In this document: positions 56,763 through 64,000 of the stretch, one piece after another
How the letters are laid out: each line of letters starts with the position of its first letter
Numbering within the stretch: the stretch's first letter is position 1
Assembly: GCF_900100255.1 (NCBI RefSeq)
Contig: NZ_FMTS01000009.1
Span: forward strand, 1-64,000
Direction of reading: 5' to 3'
Origin: Asticcacaulis taihuensis
GTDB lineage: Bacteria > Pseudomonadota > Alphaproteobacteria > Caulobacterales > Caulobacteraceae
Length of the DNA stretch: 64,000 nt
The notes under the pieces: model-generated
What the model saw: only the letters and a program-made list of their open reading frames with translations
What the model was told of the DNA's origin: nothing
The model's database searches: none
Made by a program: the position numbers and the translations under genes

Positions 56763-57218
56763 ATGATGATGACCCAAAGAAGTGCTTTTGTCTTGGATGC
56801 GCCATGCGAGGACATGACGGAGTACGCAATGCCGGTTATGGATCAGCTCGCGGAGGCCCTGCAACAGTCCTGCCAGCTTGTCGTGCGTCAGGAAGGCAGC
56901 TTCCATGTCAGGCTTCAGAGCGTTCCGTCGGCCGCTTTCTATGTCAACATGCCAACAGGGATGGCTTACCAGGTTCAGGATGCCGGAAACAATATCTCTG
57001 ATCAGCCATATAAGGCCGATCAGCAGCCGAACCCCAACCTGCCTGACGTCACAGATGTCTACGCCCCGGTATTCCAGGGCACGAGCCTGGTCGCTCTTCT
57101 TGTTTCGTCCTGTGTCAAGCGCCGTAACGGGCCGTCTCTGGAAGAGTGCCGGGCACAGGTCGCAGCGGCCGCAAACCGCCTGAGCCAATCCTTCATTGCA
57201 CAGGCCCTGGTGGCTTAA
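56763..57218 (+). CDS. HTH-less, shortened IclR effector-domain-like protein
   Basis: 151 residues; GGAGGAAG 8 bases before ATG gives a clear start. It aligns by eye with the effector domain of the IclR protein at 53369: EYAMPVMDQLAEALQQSCQL with DYAIPAIRALSDEILQATHI, and DVTDVYAPVFQGTSLVALLV with SITDIACPVFNDRGLVAAVT. There is no DNA-binding domain, and the middle of the effector domain (the GTVLYAF..ENGFL part, about 50 residues) is replaced by a short Gln/Pro/Asn-rich stretch. No signal peptide. It lies before the ABC transporter genes and may modulate the IclR regulator by mixed dimers, or sense a ligand by itself. Confidence 0.6.
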   Translation: MMMTQRSAFVLDAPCEDMTEYAMPVMDQLAEALQQSCQLVVRQEGSFHVRLQSVPSAAFYVNMPTGMAYQVQDAGNNISDQPYKADQQPNPNLPDVTDVYAPVFQGTSLVALLVSSCVKRRNGPSLEECRAQVAAAANRLSQSFIAQALVA

Positions 57219-57312
57219 CTTACCGCAAAACCTGTATTAAGCTCGTTGACCAGACGCGCCTTGCGGCTCCCAGGGTTTCCAATTGCCAGCGCAAAACACA
57301 GTATCAGATACG

Positions 57313-58002
57313 ATGGCGCCCCTCATAAGCTTGAGGGGCGTCAATTTCTCCTATCGAGCCGCCGGCCGTCGCGTCGACGCTCTGCGTGACATCACGCTCG
57401 ACGTCGAACGCGGTGAGTTCGTTTCCATTTGCGGTCCCTCCGGTTGTGGCAAATCCACCTTGCTTAACATCATGGGCACTCTGGATCGTCCGGAGACAGG
57501 CAGCGTATTGTTTCACGGCCAGAACGTCGCCGATGCCGCGCCGGGCGCACTGGCCCGGTTGCGCGCCTTTGACATCGGTTTCGTTTTTCAGAGCTTCAAC
57601 CTGATCGATAGTCTCAGCGTTTACGAAAACATCAAACTGGCCCTGCTTTATCGCCACAAGCCGGATTTTCATATCGATGAACGGGTCCAGGAGGTTATGG
57701 ATCTTGTCGGCATCGCCCACAGGGCCAATCATCTGCCAAACCAGCTTTCCGGCGGCCAGCAGCAGCGCTGCGCCATTGCGCGCGCCATCGTTGGCAAGCC
57801 GTCGATCATTCTTGCCGACGAACCGACAGGAAACCTGGATTCAGAAAATGCCGCGCAGATTTTCAACATCCTGAAAGCCGTCAATGCCGAAGGTTGCACG
57901 CTCGTCATTGTGACCCACGCGCCGGCACAGGCCGATCAGGCCGAACGCATTGTTGAAATGCTGGATGGCAAGATTCAGTTTACCCGCCGGCGCCTGTCAT
58001 GA
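57313..58002 (+). CDS. ABC transporter ATP-binding protein, MacB/LolD type
   Basis: 229 residues from ATG 57313; a TTG at 57283 adding 10 residues is possible, and neither has a strong ribosome site. Walker A GPSGCGKST at 41-49, Q-loop VFQSFN, signature LSGGQQQR at 145-152 and Walker B IILADEPTGNLDS are intact. This type works with FtsX-like permeases in mechanotransmission, lipoprotein release or peptide and macrolide export. It overlaps the permease gene by 4 bases (ATGA), so the two form one transporter. Confidence 0.92.
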   Translation: MAPLISLRGVNFSYRAAGRRVDALRDITLDVERGEFVSICGPSGCGKSTLLNIMGTLDRPETGSVLFHGQNVADAAPGALARLRAFDIGFVFQSFNLIDSLSVYENIKLALLYRHKPDFHIDERVQEVMDLVGIAHRANHLPNQLSGGQQQRCAIARAIVGKPSIILADEPTGNLDSENAAQIFNILKAVNAEGCTLVIVTHAPAQADQAERIVEMLDGKIQFTRRRLS

Positions 58003-60383
58003 TGCGCCTGGCGCAAGGTTTCGGACAGCCCGGCCGGATACTGAGCCGGTACTGGGGCATGAGCCTGCTGAAAGTCCTCAGCCTGGCGATTGGTTTTGCC
58101 GCTGCCTTCATCGTTGCACTGGAAGTCAGAAGCGAACTCGGCTTTGACCGTTTCATACCTGATGCCGACAACATCTATCTCCTCAGAACCCTTTACGCAC
58201 CCGATGGCCCCGAACAGGTCAGCAGCGATCAGTCACCCGCCGGCATGGCCAAATGGCTGGCAAAGGAGAGCCCCTCTATTGATGCCGCGTCCCGTCTGGT
58301 CACGGCCGAGTGGCCGATGCGAACGCCGCGAATTACGACGCAGCAGCCGTTCTATTGGGCGGACTCAAACTTTTTCGACCTGGTGCCCCTCAAAGCCGTG
58401 TCCGGTGATCTGAGCCACGCCCTGCAGAAGCCCGACAGCATGGTATTGACGCAGAAAATGGCGCGGGCTTTTTTCGGACGCGAAGACGTTGTCGGACAGA
58501 CCGTCATGTTGAGCGACTGGTTGCCCGTTACCGTCACGGCCGTGCTCGCTGATTTTCCCGACAATACAAGCTTCGGAAGGCAGATATTTATATCCAGCGA
58601 AGCGGGTTATAGTATGCTTTCCATCCTGGACGCCCATCCGGAATGGAACTGGACCTCCTGCCTGACCTTCGTGCGCCTGAAACCCGGCGCATCGGCTCCA
58701 GCGGCGTCACTCAGCGCACTGGCAACCCGTCACGGCGTTTCGTCACGCGAGCATCCCATGACGTTTGAAATCGTCGCGTTGCCCAGGGTTCACTTCCTGC
58801 CGAGGGCCGATGCCCCGATCGCGCCGCGCGGACACCCCGATACGATTATAGCCATGATCGCCGTGGCTATTCTCATTGTTGTGCTGGCCGTGGTCAATTT
58901 CAGTGAACTGATGGCGATACAGATCGATGAACGGCGCCACGAAATGGCAATCCGCAAAACCCTGGGGGCGAAGACGCACGAGATATGTCTTCAGGTCCTG
59001 GTTGAAGCCGCTATCCTGGTCTCTCTGGCGTTGGTACTGGCGGCCGCAGCGGTTGAACGTTTCCTGCCCGTACTCGACCCGATCATGCGCATAGGCCAGT
59101 CCCCCTGGTCCGAAGCCTGGTTTTTATGGGGAAGCTTGTCGGTGGGTTTCATAATCGCCATGTTGGGAGCCTTTTATCCCGCCCTGGCCCTGGCGTCCGT
59201 TCATCCCCGCCTCAGCCGCAACCGCCCCCCCTCGTCGAGCGGCCCCTCATTGTCGCGTTCATTGTGGACAGTGGCCCGGTTTTCTCTGCTGATTTTACTG
59301 CTGATGACCTCTTACACGGTTTATCAGCAGTGGCGGTTCGCAACGAGCGATGCACTGAACCACGATGCCAACCGCATCCTGCTGCTCAACACCGCCTCAG
59401 ACGTACCGGCGGATGTAACTCTAAGGAAACCTTTGCTGGCATTGAAAGGCGTTCAAAAAGCCACCTACTCACGAAGCCTTCCCGAACAGAGCAACATCTG
59501 GCCGGACTGGATACGCAGAGCGGATGGACAGATTATCCAGGCGCAGCGGCAATCCGTAGATCCACATTTCTTTGAGTTTTACGATGTGCGGAGTCTTGCC
59601 GGCCAGACCTTTTCAAACACCTACGCGGAACTGACGCCGGCGCGGGACGTGGTGATAAACCGGGCCGCCCTGCAGGCCCTTGGCTTCAAGGCGCCACAGG
59701 ACGCCGTTGGCCGCGACATAAATCTGGCGCGTGATACCGGTGACATTGTCTCACATGTCATAGGCGTGGTTGACAATATACGCCTGGCCGATATCCGCGA
59801 ACCCGCGGCGCCTATGATTTTCGACAATCAGTCGGCCTTCTTTAATCGCCTGAGCGTGAAACTGGCTCCTGGTTCGGAAACAGAAACAATAGGTCAAATC
59901 GACCGGATCTGGAGACAGGCCTATCCAAGAGCCGGTCCCCTGGAAAAGCAGTTCTATTCGGAATATGTCCGCGCCGAATACGCTGACATGTACCAGCAAT
60001 GGTATGTCTTCGGACTATTGTCGGTTATCGGCGTTACCGTTTGCATATTCGGCCTGATCGGTCTGTCCATCCACATTTACAGGACGGATCGCAAGGAAAT
60101 CGCCATACGAAACGCGCTCGGCGCCAGCAAGGCTGATTTGATCGCGCTCCGGCTGAAGCCCTATCTGCGGCCGCTTCTGATCGCCAATCTGATCGCGGGG
60201 CCGCTCGCTTGGGGTATCGCCGTTACCTGGCTGCATACCTTCGCGCTGCATGTGAACCCCAGTTGGCTGGCCTTCCTTCTGGCGAGCGCCTCTACATTTC
60301 TTATCGCCTTCGGCACCCTGGCGATCCATACGGCGCTGGCGCAACCCGCCCGGTCAAGCAGCCCATTAAGAAATCTGGAATGA
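57999..60383 (+). CDS. MacB/FtsX-type ABC transporter permease with duplicated halves
   Basis: 794 residues with about eight membrane segments (near 24-42, 283-305, 335-355, 377-398, 423-440, 668-690, 720-742, 752-775) and two large extracytoplasmic regions between TM1 and TM2 and between TM5 and TM6. This is the layout of two fused MacB_PCD-FtsX units. The segments IDERRHEMAIRKTLGAKTHEI and TDRKEIAIRNALGASKADLI are the repeated FtsX cytoplasmic motif. No substrate can be read from the sequence; export or mechanosignalling with the nearby kinase is inference. No membrane-fusion (HlyD-like) protein gene is adjacent. Confidence 0.9.
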   Translation: MMRLAQGFGQPGRILSRYWGMSLLKVLSLAIGFAAAFIVALEVRSELGFDRFIPDADNIYLLRTLYAPDGPEQVSSDQSPAGMAKWLAKESPSIDAASRLVTAEWPMRTPRITTQQPFYWADSNFFDLVPLKAVSGDLSHALQKPDSMVLTQKMARAFFGREDVVGQTVMLSDWLPVTVTAVLADFPDNTSFGRQIFISSEAGYSMLSILDAHPEWNWTSCLTFVRLKPGASAPAASLSALATRHGVSSREHPMTFEIVALPRVHFLPRADAPIAPRGHPDTIIAMIAVAILIVVLAVVNFSELMAIQIDERRHEMAIRKTLGAKTHEICLQVLVEAAILVSLALVLAAAAVERFLPVLDPIMRIGQSPWSEAWFLWGSLSVGFIIAMLGAFYPALALASVHPRLSRNRPPSSSGPSLSRSLWTVARFSLLILLLMTSYTVYQQWRFATSDALNHDANRILLLNTASDVPADVTLRKPLLALKGVQKATYSRSLPEQSNIWPDWIRRADGQIIQAQRQSVDPHFFEFYDVRSLAGQTFSNTYAELTPARDVVINRAALQALGFKAPQDAVGRDINLARDTGDIVSHVIGVVDNIRLADIREPAAPMIFDNQSAFFNRLSVKLAPGSETETIGQIDRIWRQAYPRAGPLEKQFYSEYVRAEYADMYQQWYVFGLLSVIGVTVCIFGLIGLSIHIYRTDRKEIAIRNALGASKADLIALRLKPYLRPLLIANLIAGPLAWGIAVTWLHTFALHVNPSWLAFLLASASTFLIAFGTLAIHTALAQPARSSSPLRNLE

Positions 60384-60457
60384 CCGCATTTATATTTGAA
60401 TTATAACTTTATATATAATACAAATAAGCCAAATATATTTAACTAAAGGGGAAAAAG
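60384..60457 (+). promoter_or_regulatory. GH42 promoter region with half-match to the shared AT-rich element
   Basis: ATTTATATTTGA (60389-60400) is identical over 12 bases to the end of the element plus -35 at the GH2 promoter, with TTGAAT as the likely -35 (60396-60401); TATAAT occurs at 60414-60419 but at short spacing. The upstream AAAA arm is missing. AAAGGGGA precedes the GH42 ATG. Confidence 0.35.
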
Positions 60458-62509
60458 ATGAAATTCATGAACAGCCTGATGACGTCCTTACTGATCGCCA
60501 CAGCCATCCCCTGCACGGTTCAAGCGAAAGCGGCGGCAGAGCATCCCGGCTGGCCCGGTTCTGGACAATTGTTCGTCGGCACCTGCTATCAGCCTGTCGA
60601 CCGGAGTCCTGAGCAAATTCACCGTGATATTGCGCTCATGAAGAAGGCCGGTTTCAATATTGTGCGCATGGGCGACCTGTCGTGGGATTATTTTGAACCC
60701 GAAGAAGGCGTCTACGATTTCAAGGCGTTTGACGCCGTTCTGGCCGAGATGAAGGCCAATGGCATCCGCGTTATCCTCGATATCCCCGGCCTGCCCGCGC
60801 CCTTATGGCTGCATCGAAAATATCCAGGGGTCGATCTTGTTGCGCAGAATGGCACACGGCTCAACCCTGCCGAACGCTATATGGACAATATCAGCGATCC
60901 CGACTACCGGCGCCTTGTGACCGATTTCGCCGATACGCTGACAAAACGATACGGCGCCGATCCCAACGTTATAGCCATCGGTTTCGATAACGAGATCGGC
61001 AACGGCTTTATGTCGTATTCGGAGGCGGACAGGCAGCGTTTCATCGGCTGGCTCAAGGCGCGTTACGGAGACCTGCCCAGTCTGAATAAGGCCTGGGCCA
61101 CACAGCGCTGGTCGAGACGCATCAGTGCCTGGGATGAGGTCCAGCTACCCTATGGCGATGGTCCGGGGCCGGTAGAGCGCTATCTGGATCTGCATCGTTA
61201 CTGGTCGGATGTCACTATTGGCGCCCTCAAGGATCTGGAAGCTGTTCGCCAGCGTAACGCACCGGAAAAGCCGGCGATCTCAAACCTGTGGGACAGTGCC
61301 GATCGCAAGGGATTCGACTATCTCTCGACCTACCGCCAATATGTCAATTATGGCGCCTACGGCTATTACAATGGCGACCCCATCAGCGGCGGCTTTGAGA
61401 CATCGATGATGCGCGGGGCCTTGACCACCCCCGTCTGGTTCAACGAGTTTCAGGCCGGCGGCGGTGGTTTTTACGGCAGCAAGGGCCGGTCGCGCATGTG
61501 GGCCTATTTTGGCCTCCTCAATGGCGGGCAAGCCGTCCTCGCCTGGACGTTCAACAGTCATCTTGGCGGGGAGGAACAGGCCCTCTTCGGACTGATCGAT
61601 CACGACGACACGCCTTCCTGGAAGCTGGACGAATTCGGTGCTATCGCCCAGGAATTCCGCACAATGCAACCCCTTGGCTTCCCTCGACAGGTCTCGCCTG
61701 AAGTGGCTATCGACTATTCGTTTGACTCGCGCGTCGCTTCCAATCCGAACGGTCCCAGCAATACGGTGCGCGCCTACTACACCACGCCCTACCTGACGCA
61801 GAAGCACAACGCCTTCGCGCCGCTTTACAACGACAATATCGACGTGGCGGTGATCAATGTCGCGTACGAGGATTTGAGCCGATACAAGCTTGTGGTCGTC
61901 TCCGGTGAATACCTGATGGACCAAAAGGCGACCGACGCGATCCGCACCTATGTCGCCAATGGCGGCACGGTCGTTATGACGGCCTTATCCGACAAGGCCG
62001 ACGGAACCGCCCAATGGCACAACACACCGTTGCCGGGCAGGCTTTCCGATGTCTTCGGTCTGAAAACAAATGCGTTTTATCGCACCGATACGCCGCTGAC
62101 CGGCCGGATCGGCGACACGGATTTCAGCACCACAATCAATTTCTACGAAGTGCTCGAACCGTCAACCGCGAAAGTCATGGCCCGGTTTTCAAATGTTGAG
62201 GGATCGCCGCCCGTCATAACCGTGAATACCTATGGCAAGGGCCGCGCGATCTATGTGGCCACGCCCGCTCAGACGTCCATCATGGCGCCGCTATACGAAA
62301 GCCTGTATGCCGACCTGAAAATCGCCGTTGGGCCTAAAACGCCAGAGGGGGTCTATGCCCGCGAGGTGAATGGCCGAACCCTGTATGTAAACACAACCAC
62401 CACCGATAAGGTCGTGCCGATTTCCGGCCGCAAAACAGGGCTCATAACGCATATGACCTGGAACACGGAAATGCATCTGGGACCTTATGGTGTTGACCTG
62501 GTGCAATAG
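60458..62509 (+). CDS. GH42-type beta-galactosidase
   Basis: 683 residues with a signal peptide (cleavage near VQAKAAAE). The barrel opens LFVGTCYQPVDRSPEQIHRDIALMKKAGFNIVRMGD, with acid/base Glu179 in IGFDNEIGNGF and nucleophile Glu330 in VWFNEFQAGG. The trimerisation-like domain and C-terminal beta domain follow (SGEYLMDQKATDAIRTYVANGGTVV, NTYGKGRAIYVATP). Secreted GH42 enzymes act on beta-galactosides such as xyloglucan or galactan side chains; it is the third beta-galactosidase-type enzyme of the locus. It follows the ABC permease after 74 bases but has its own promoter-like sequence. Confidence 0.9.
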   Translation: MKFMNSLMTSLLIATAIPCTVQAKAAAEHPGWPGSGQLFVGTCYQPVDRSPEQIHRDIALMKKAGFNIVRMGDLSWDYFEPEEGVYDFKAFDAVLAEMKANGIRVILDIPGLPAPLWLHRKYPGVDLVAQNGTRLNPAERYMDNISDPDYRRLVTDFADTLTKRYGADPNVIAIGFDNEIGNGFMSYSEADRQRFIGWLKARYGDLPSLNKAWATQRWSRRISAWDEVQLPYGDGPGPVERYLDLHRYWSDVTIGALKDLEAVRQRNAPEKPAISNLWDSADRKGFDYLSTYRQYVNYGAYGYYNGDPISGGFETSMMRGALTTPVWFNEFQAGGGGFYGSKGRSRMWAYFGLLNGGQAVLAWTFNSHLGGEEQALFGLIDHDDTPSWKLDEFGAIAQEFRTMQPLGFPRQVSPEVAIDYSFDSRVASNPNGPSNTVRAYYTTPYLTQKHNAFAPLYNDNIDVAVINVAYEDLSRYKLVVVSGEYLMDQKATDAIRTYVANGGTVVMTALSDKADGTAQWHNTPLPGRLSDVFGLKTNAFYRTDTPLTGRIGDTDFSTTINFYEVLEPSTAKVMARFSNVEGSPPVITVNTYGKGRAIYVATPAQTSIMAPLYESLYADLKIAVGPKTPEGVYAREVNGRTLYVNTTTTDKVVPISGRKTGLITHMTWNTEMHLGPYGVDLVQ

Positions 62510-62590
62510 GCAAATCTCTGTTTCGATTAAAAAGTACGACAAAACGGCATCACTTTTCATAGAAGTGGCGCGACGGCAAATATTTTATTT

Positions 62591-62612
62591 GCAAAATTGT
62601 ATTTTATTGACA
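62591..62612 (+). promoter_or_regulatory. GH5 promoter -35 box with AAAA-N5-TTTT element
   Basis: GCAAAATTGTATTTTAT (62591-62607) runs directly into TTGACA (62607-62612). The core AAAATT-NN-ATTTTATTG equals that at the TonB receptor promoter on the other strand 25 kb away. No convincing -10 hexamer is seen at 17 bases. Confidence 0.5.
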
Positions 62613-62679
62613 AACTGATCGTAACCCATGCGTTTAGCTTTCGTGATCAAACGCACAACAAAAATATCGAGGAAACCAA

Positions 62680-63945
62680 ATGATACTTGGTAGGCGTGCA
62701 CTTCTTTTGTCGACAGTGGCCATCGCCGCCACCTGCAGCGCGTGCGGCGGCGGAGGTTCCGGCTCTTCTGGTGGCTCGTCCGGCGGTGGCTCTTCGTCGT
62801 CTTCGTCGTCCTCCTCATCCTCCTCATCCTCTTCAAGTTCCTCATCCGCGAGCCTTTACCCGGATTACAATACGAGCCCGCTGGCCGCGGATTCTACCGG
62901 CGTGACCAGCACGGCGGCGCAGATTTCCAGCAAAATCAAGCTGGCCATCAACATCGGCAATACGATGGAAGCCATTGGCGGCGAAACCGCCTGGGGCAAC
63001 CCGCTGATTACCCAGGACCTGGTGAATAAGTACAAATCGCTGGGTTTCGATGCCATTCGCCTGCCCTGCTCATGGGACCAGTATGCCGACCAGACCACTG
63101 CCAAGATTTCCGCCACCTGGCTCGATCGGGTGAAGACGGTCGTGCAATACTGTATGAATGCCGATCTCTATGTCGTGCTGAACATACACTGGGATGGCGG
63201 CTGGCTGGACAGTCATATCAACGACACCGACAAGGCGGCGACGGCTGCAAAGCAAAAGGCGTTCTGGGAGCAGATAGCTACTCACCTCCGTAACTTCGAC
63301 GAACGACTGATATTCGCAGGCGCGAACGAGCCACCTGCCGACACCGCAGAAAAGATGAGTGTCCTGAAATACTACCACCAGACCTTCATAGACGCCGTTC
63401 GTTCGACTGGCGGCAAGAACGCCTATAGAACTCTGATCGTCCAGTCGCCCAATACCAGTACTGAATATGCTGTATCACTGTGGACTGGTATGCCTACCGA
63501 TACTGCAACCAACCGCCTTATGTTCGAAATCCACTATTATACCCCCTCACAGTTCGCCATCATCAGCGAGGACCAGTCCTGGGGCAAGATGTTCTATTAC
63601 TGGGGTAAGGATAACCATTCGACCATCGAGCCCGACCGCAATGCGACCTGGGGCGAGGAAGACTATGTCGATCAGCAGATGCTGGCGATGAAAACGCATT
63701 TCGTCGACCAGGGTATCCCCGTCATCATGGGCGAATATGGCGCCTGGCGCAAAACCACACCACTCGACCTGCCGAAGCACAACGCCTCCGTGACCTACTG
63801 GAACAAGTACGTCACCCAACAGGCGCTGGCCAACGGCGTGGTACCGTTCCTCTGGGATACCGGCAGCCTGATCGATCGGGCCACACTCGCCGTCAAGGAT
63901 ACGGATATTCTCGACGCTCTCCTCACGACCGCCGGCAAGAAATAG
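62680..63945 (+). CDS. GH5 endo-glucanase/xyloglucanase lipoprotein with polyserine linker
   Basis: 421 residues, AGGA before ATG. The leader has RR (ILGRRALLLSTVAIAAT) and ends at a lipobox-like CSAC with Cys22, so it is likely an outer-membrane lipoprotein. Gly/Ser-rich sequence runs from residue 23, with 19 consecutive serines at 38-56, a linker typical of Cellvibrio-type cellulases. The catalytic domain has HWDGGW, acid/base Glu217 in FAGANEPP, HYYTPSQF and nucleophile Glu352 in IMGEYGAW. It fits GH5 subfamily 4, which includes many xyloglucanases. It would make the first backbone cuts at the cell surface. Confidence 0.9.
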   Translation: MILGRRALLLSTVAIAATCSACGGGGSGSSGGSSGGGSSSSSSSSSSSSSSSSSSSASLYPDYNTSPLAADSTGVTSTAAQISSKIKLAINIGNTMEAIGGETAWGNPLITQDLVNKYKSLGFDAIRLPCSWDQYADQTTAKISATWLDRVKTVVQYCMNADLYVVLNIHWDGGWLDSHINDTDKAATAAKQKAFWEQIATHLRNFDERLIFAGANEPPADTAEKMSVLKYYHQTFIDAVRSTGGKNAYRTLIVQSPNTSTEYAVSLWTGMPTDTATNRLMFEIHYYTPSQFAIISEDQSWGKMFYYWGKDNHSTIEPDRNATWGEEDYVDQQMLAMKTHFVDQGIPVIMGEYGAWRKTTPLDLPKHNASVTYWNKYVTQQALANGVVPFLWDTGSLIDRATLAVKDTDILDALLTTAGKK

Positions 63946-64000
63946 AAGATTTCCTGAAAGTCGCGTCGTGGCGTGCCATTAATACGCTGCCCGCTAACTC
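63946..64000. other. End of window, nothing recognised
   Basis: Fifty-five bases after the GH5 stop with no ORF, hairpin or promoter that I can support. Confidence 0.5.

Noticed and set aside
62816-62850. Serine-codon repeats as a CRISPR or satellite array
   Set aside because: The repeat is in frame within the GH5 linker and has no spacer structure.

Overview
The window looks like chromosomal DNA from an alphaproteobacterium of the Caulobacteraceae; the genus Asticcacaulis is my best guess, from memory and not tested. Reasons: high-GC coding bias, the str operon order rpsL-rpsG-fusA-tuf, TonB-dependent receptors used for sugars, a LacI operator of the TGATAGCGCTATCA type, and dispersed intergenic palindromes ending in GCGCTCTAG.

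Layout. 1-4290: the str operon on the minus strand (tuf is cut by the window edge). 4294-5665: a ParE/RelE-type toxin-antitoxin pair and a hemerythrin-like protein. 5737-11022: a light-sensing operon made of two PPOX-fold flavoprotein genes (one fused to GAF and winged-helix domains), a biliverdin-forming heme oxygenase and a bacteriophytochrome hybrid kinase. 11024-13099: an AMP-forming ligase, a low-affinity iron permease-like protein and a small ORF. 13277-22898: a gluconate regulon with a LacI regulator, four matching operators, a TonB receptor, gluconokinase, a beta-helix/SMP-30 fusion protein and the GntP permease.

23035-63945 is a roughly 41 kb hemicellulose locus whose enzyme set fits xyloglucan best. 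A 14 kb minus-strand run reads TonB receptor, flavin-dependent halogenase, esterase, SGNH acetylesterase, GH62, GH27 and GH31 (with PA14). Beyond it come two GH29 fucosidases, GH2, GH97, GH39, then GH74-GH2-esterase, a divergent IclR regulator, and finally GH42 and a GH5 lipoprotein with a polyserine linker. GH74 and GH5 would cut the backbone outside the cell, the TonB receptor would import oligosaccharides, and periplasmic enzymes would remove acetyl, fucosyl, galactosyl, arabinosyl and xylosyl groups. No GH3 beta-glucosidase and no inner-membrane sugar importer is seen in this part.

Inside the locus sits a signalling/transport module: a histidine kinase, an NtrC-like regulator that has lost the GAFTGA region, an HTH-less relative of the neighbouring IclR protein, and a MacB-like ABC transporter.

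The most notable non-coding signals are: an AT-rich inverted repeat (AAAA-N5-TTTT) placed just upstream of the -35 box of several locus promoters; a possible small RNA with its own promoter and intrinsic terminator between the TonB receptor and the fucosidases; helically phased TTCCTA repeats in front of the phytochrome operon; and two copies of a dispersed palindromic repeat. All assignments come from reading motifs and translations; no database search was run.
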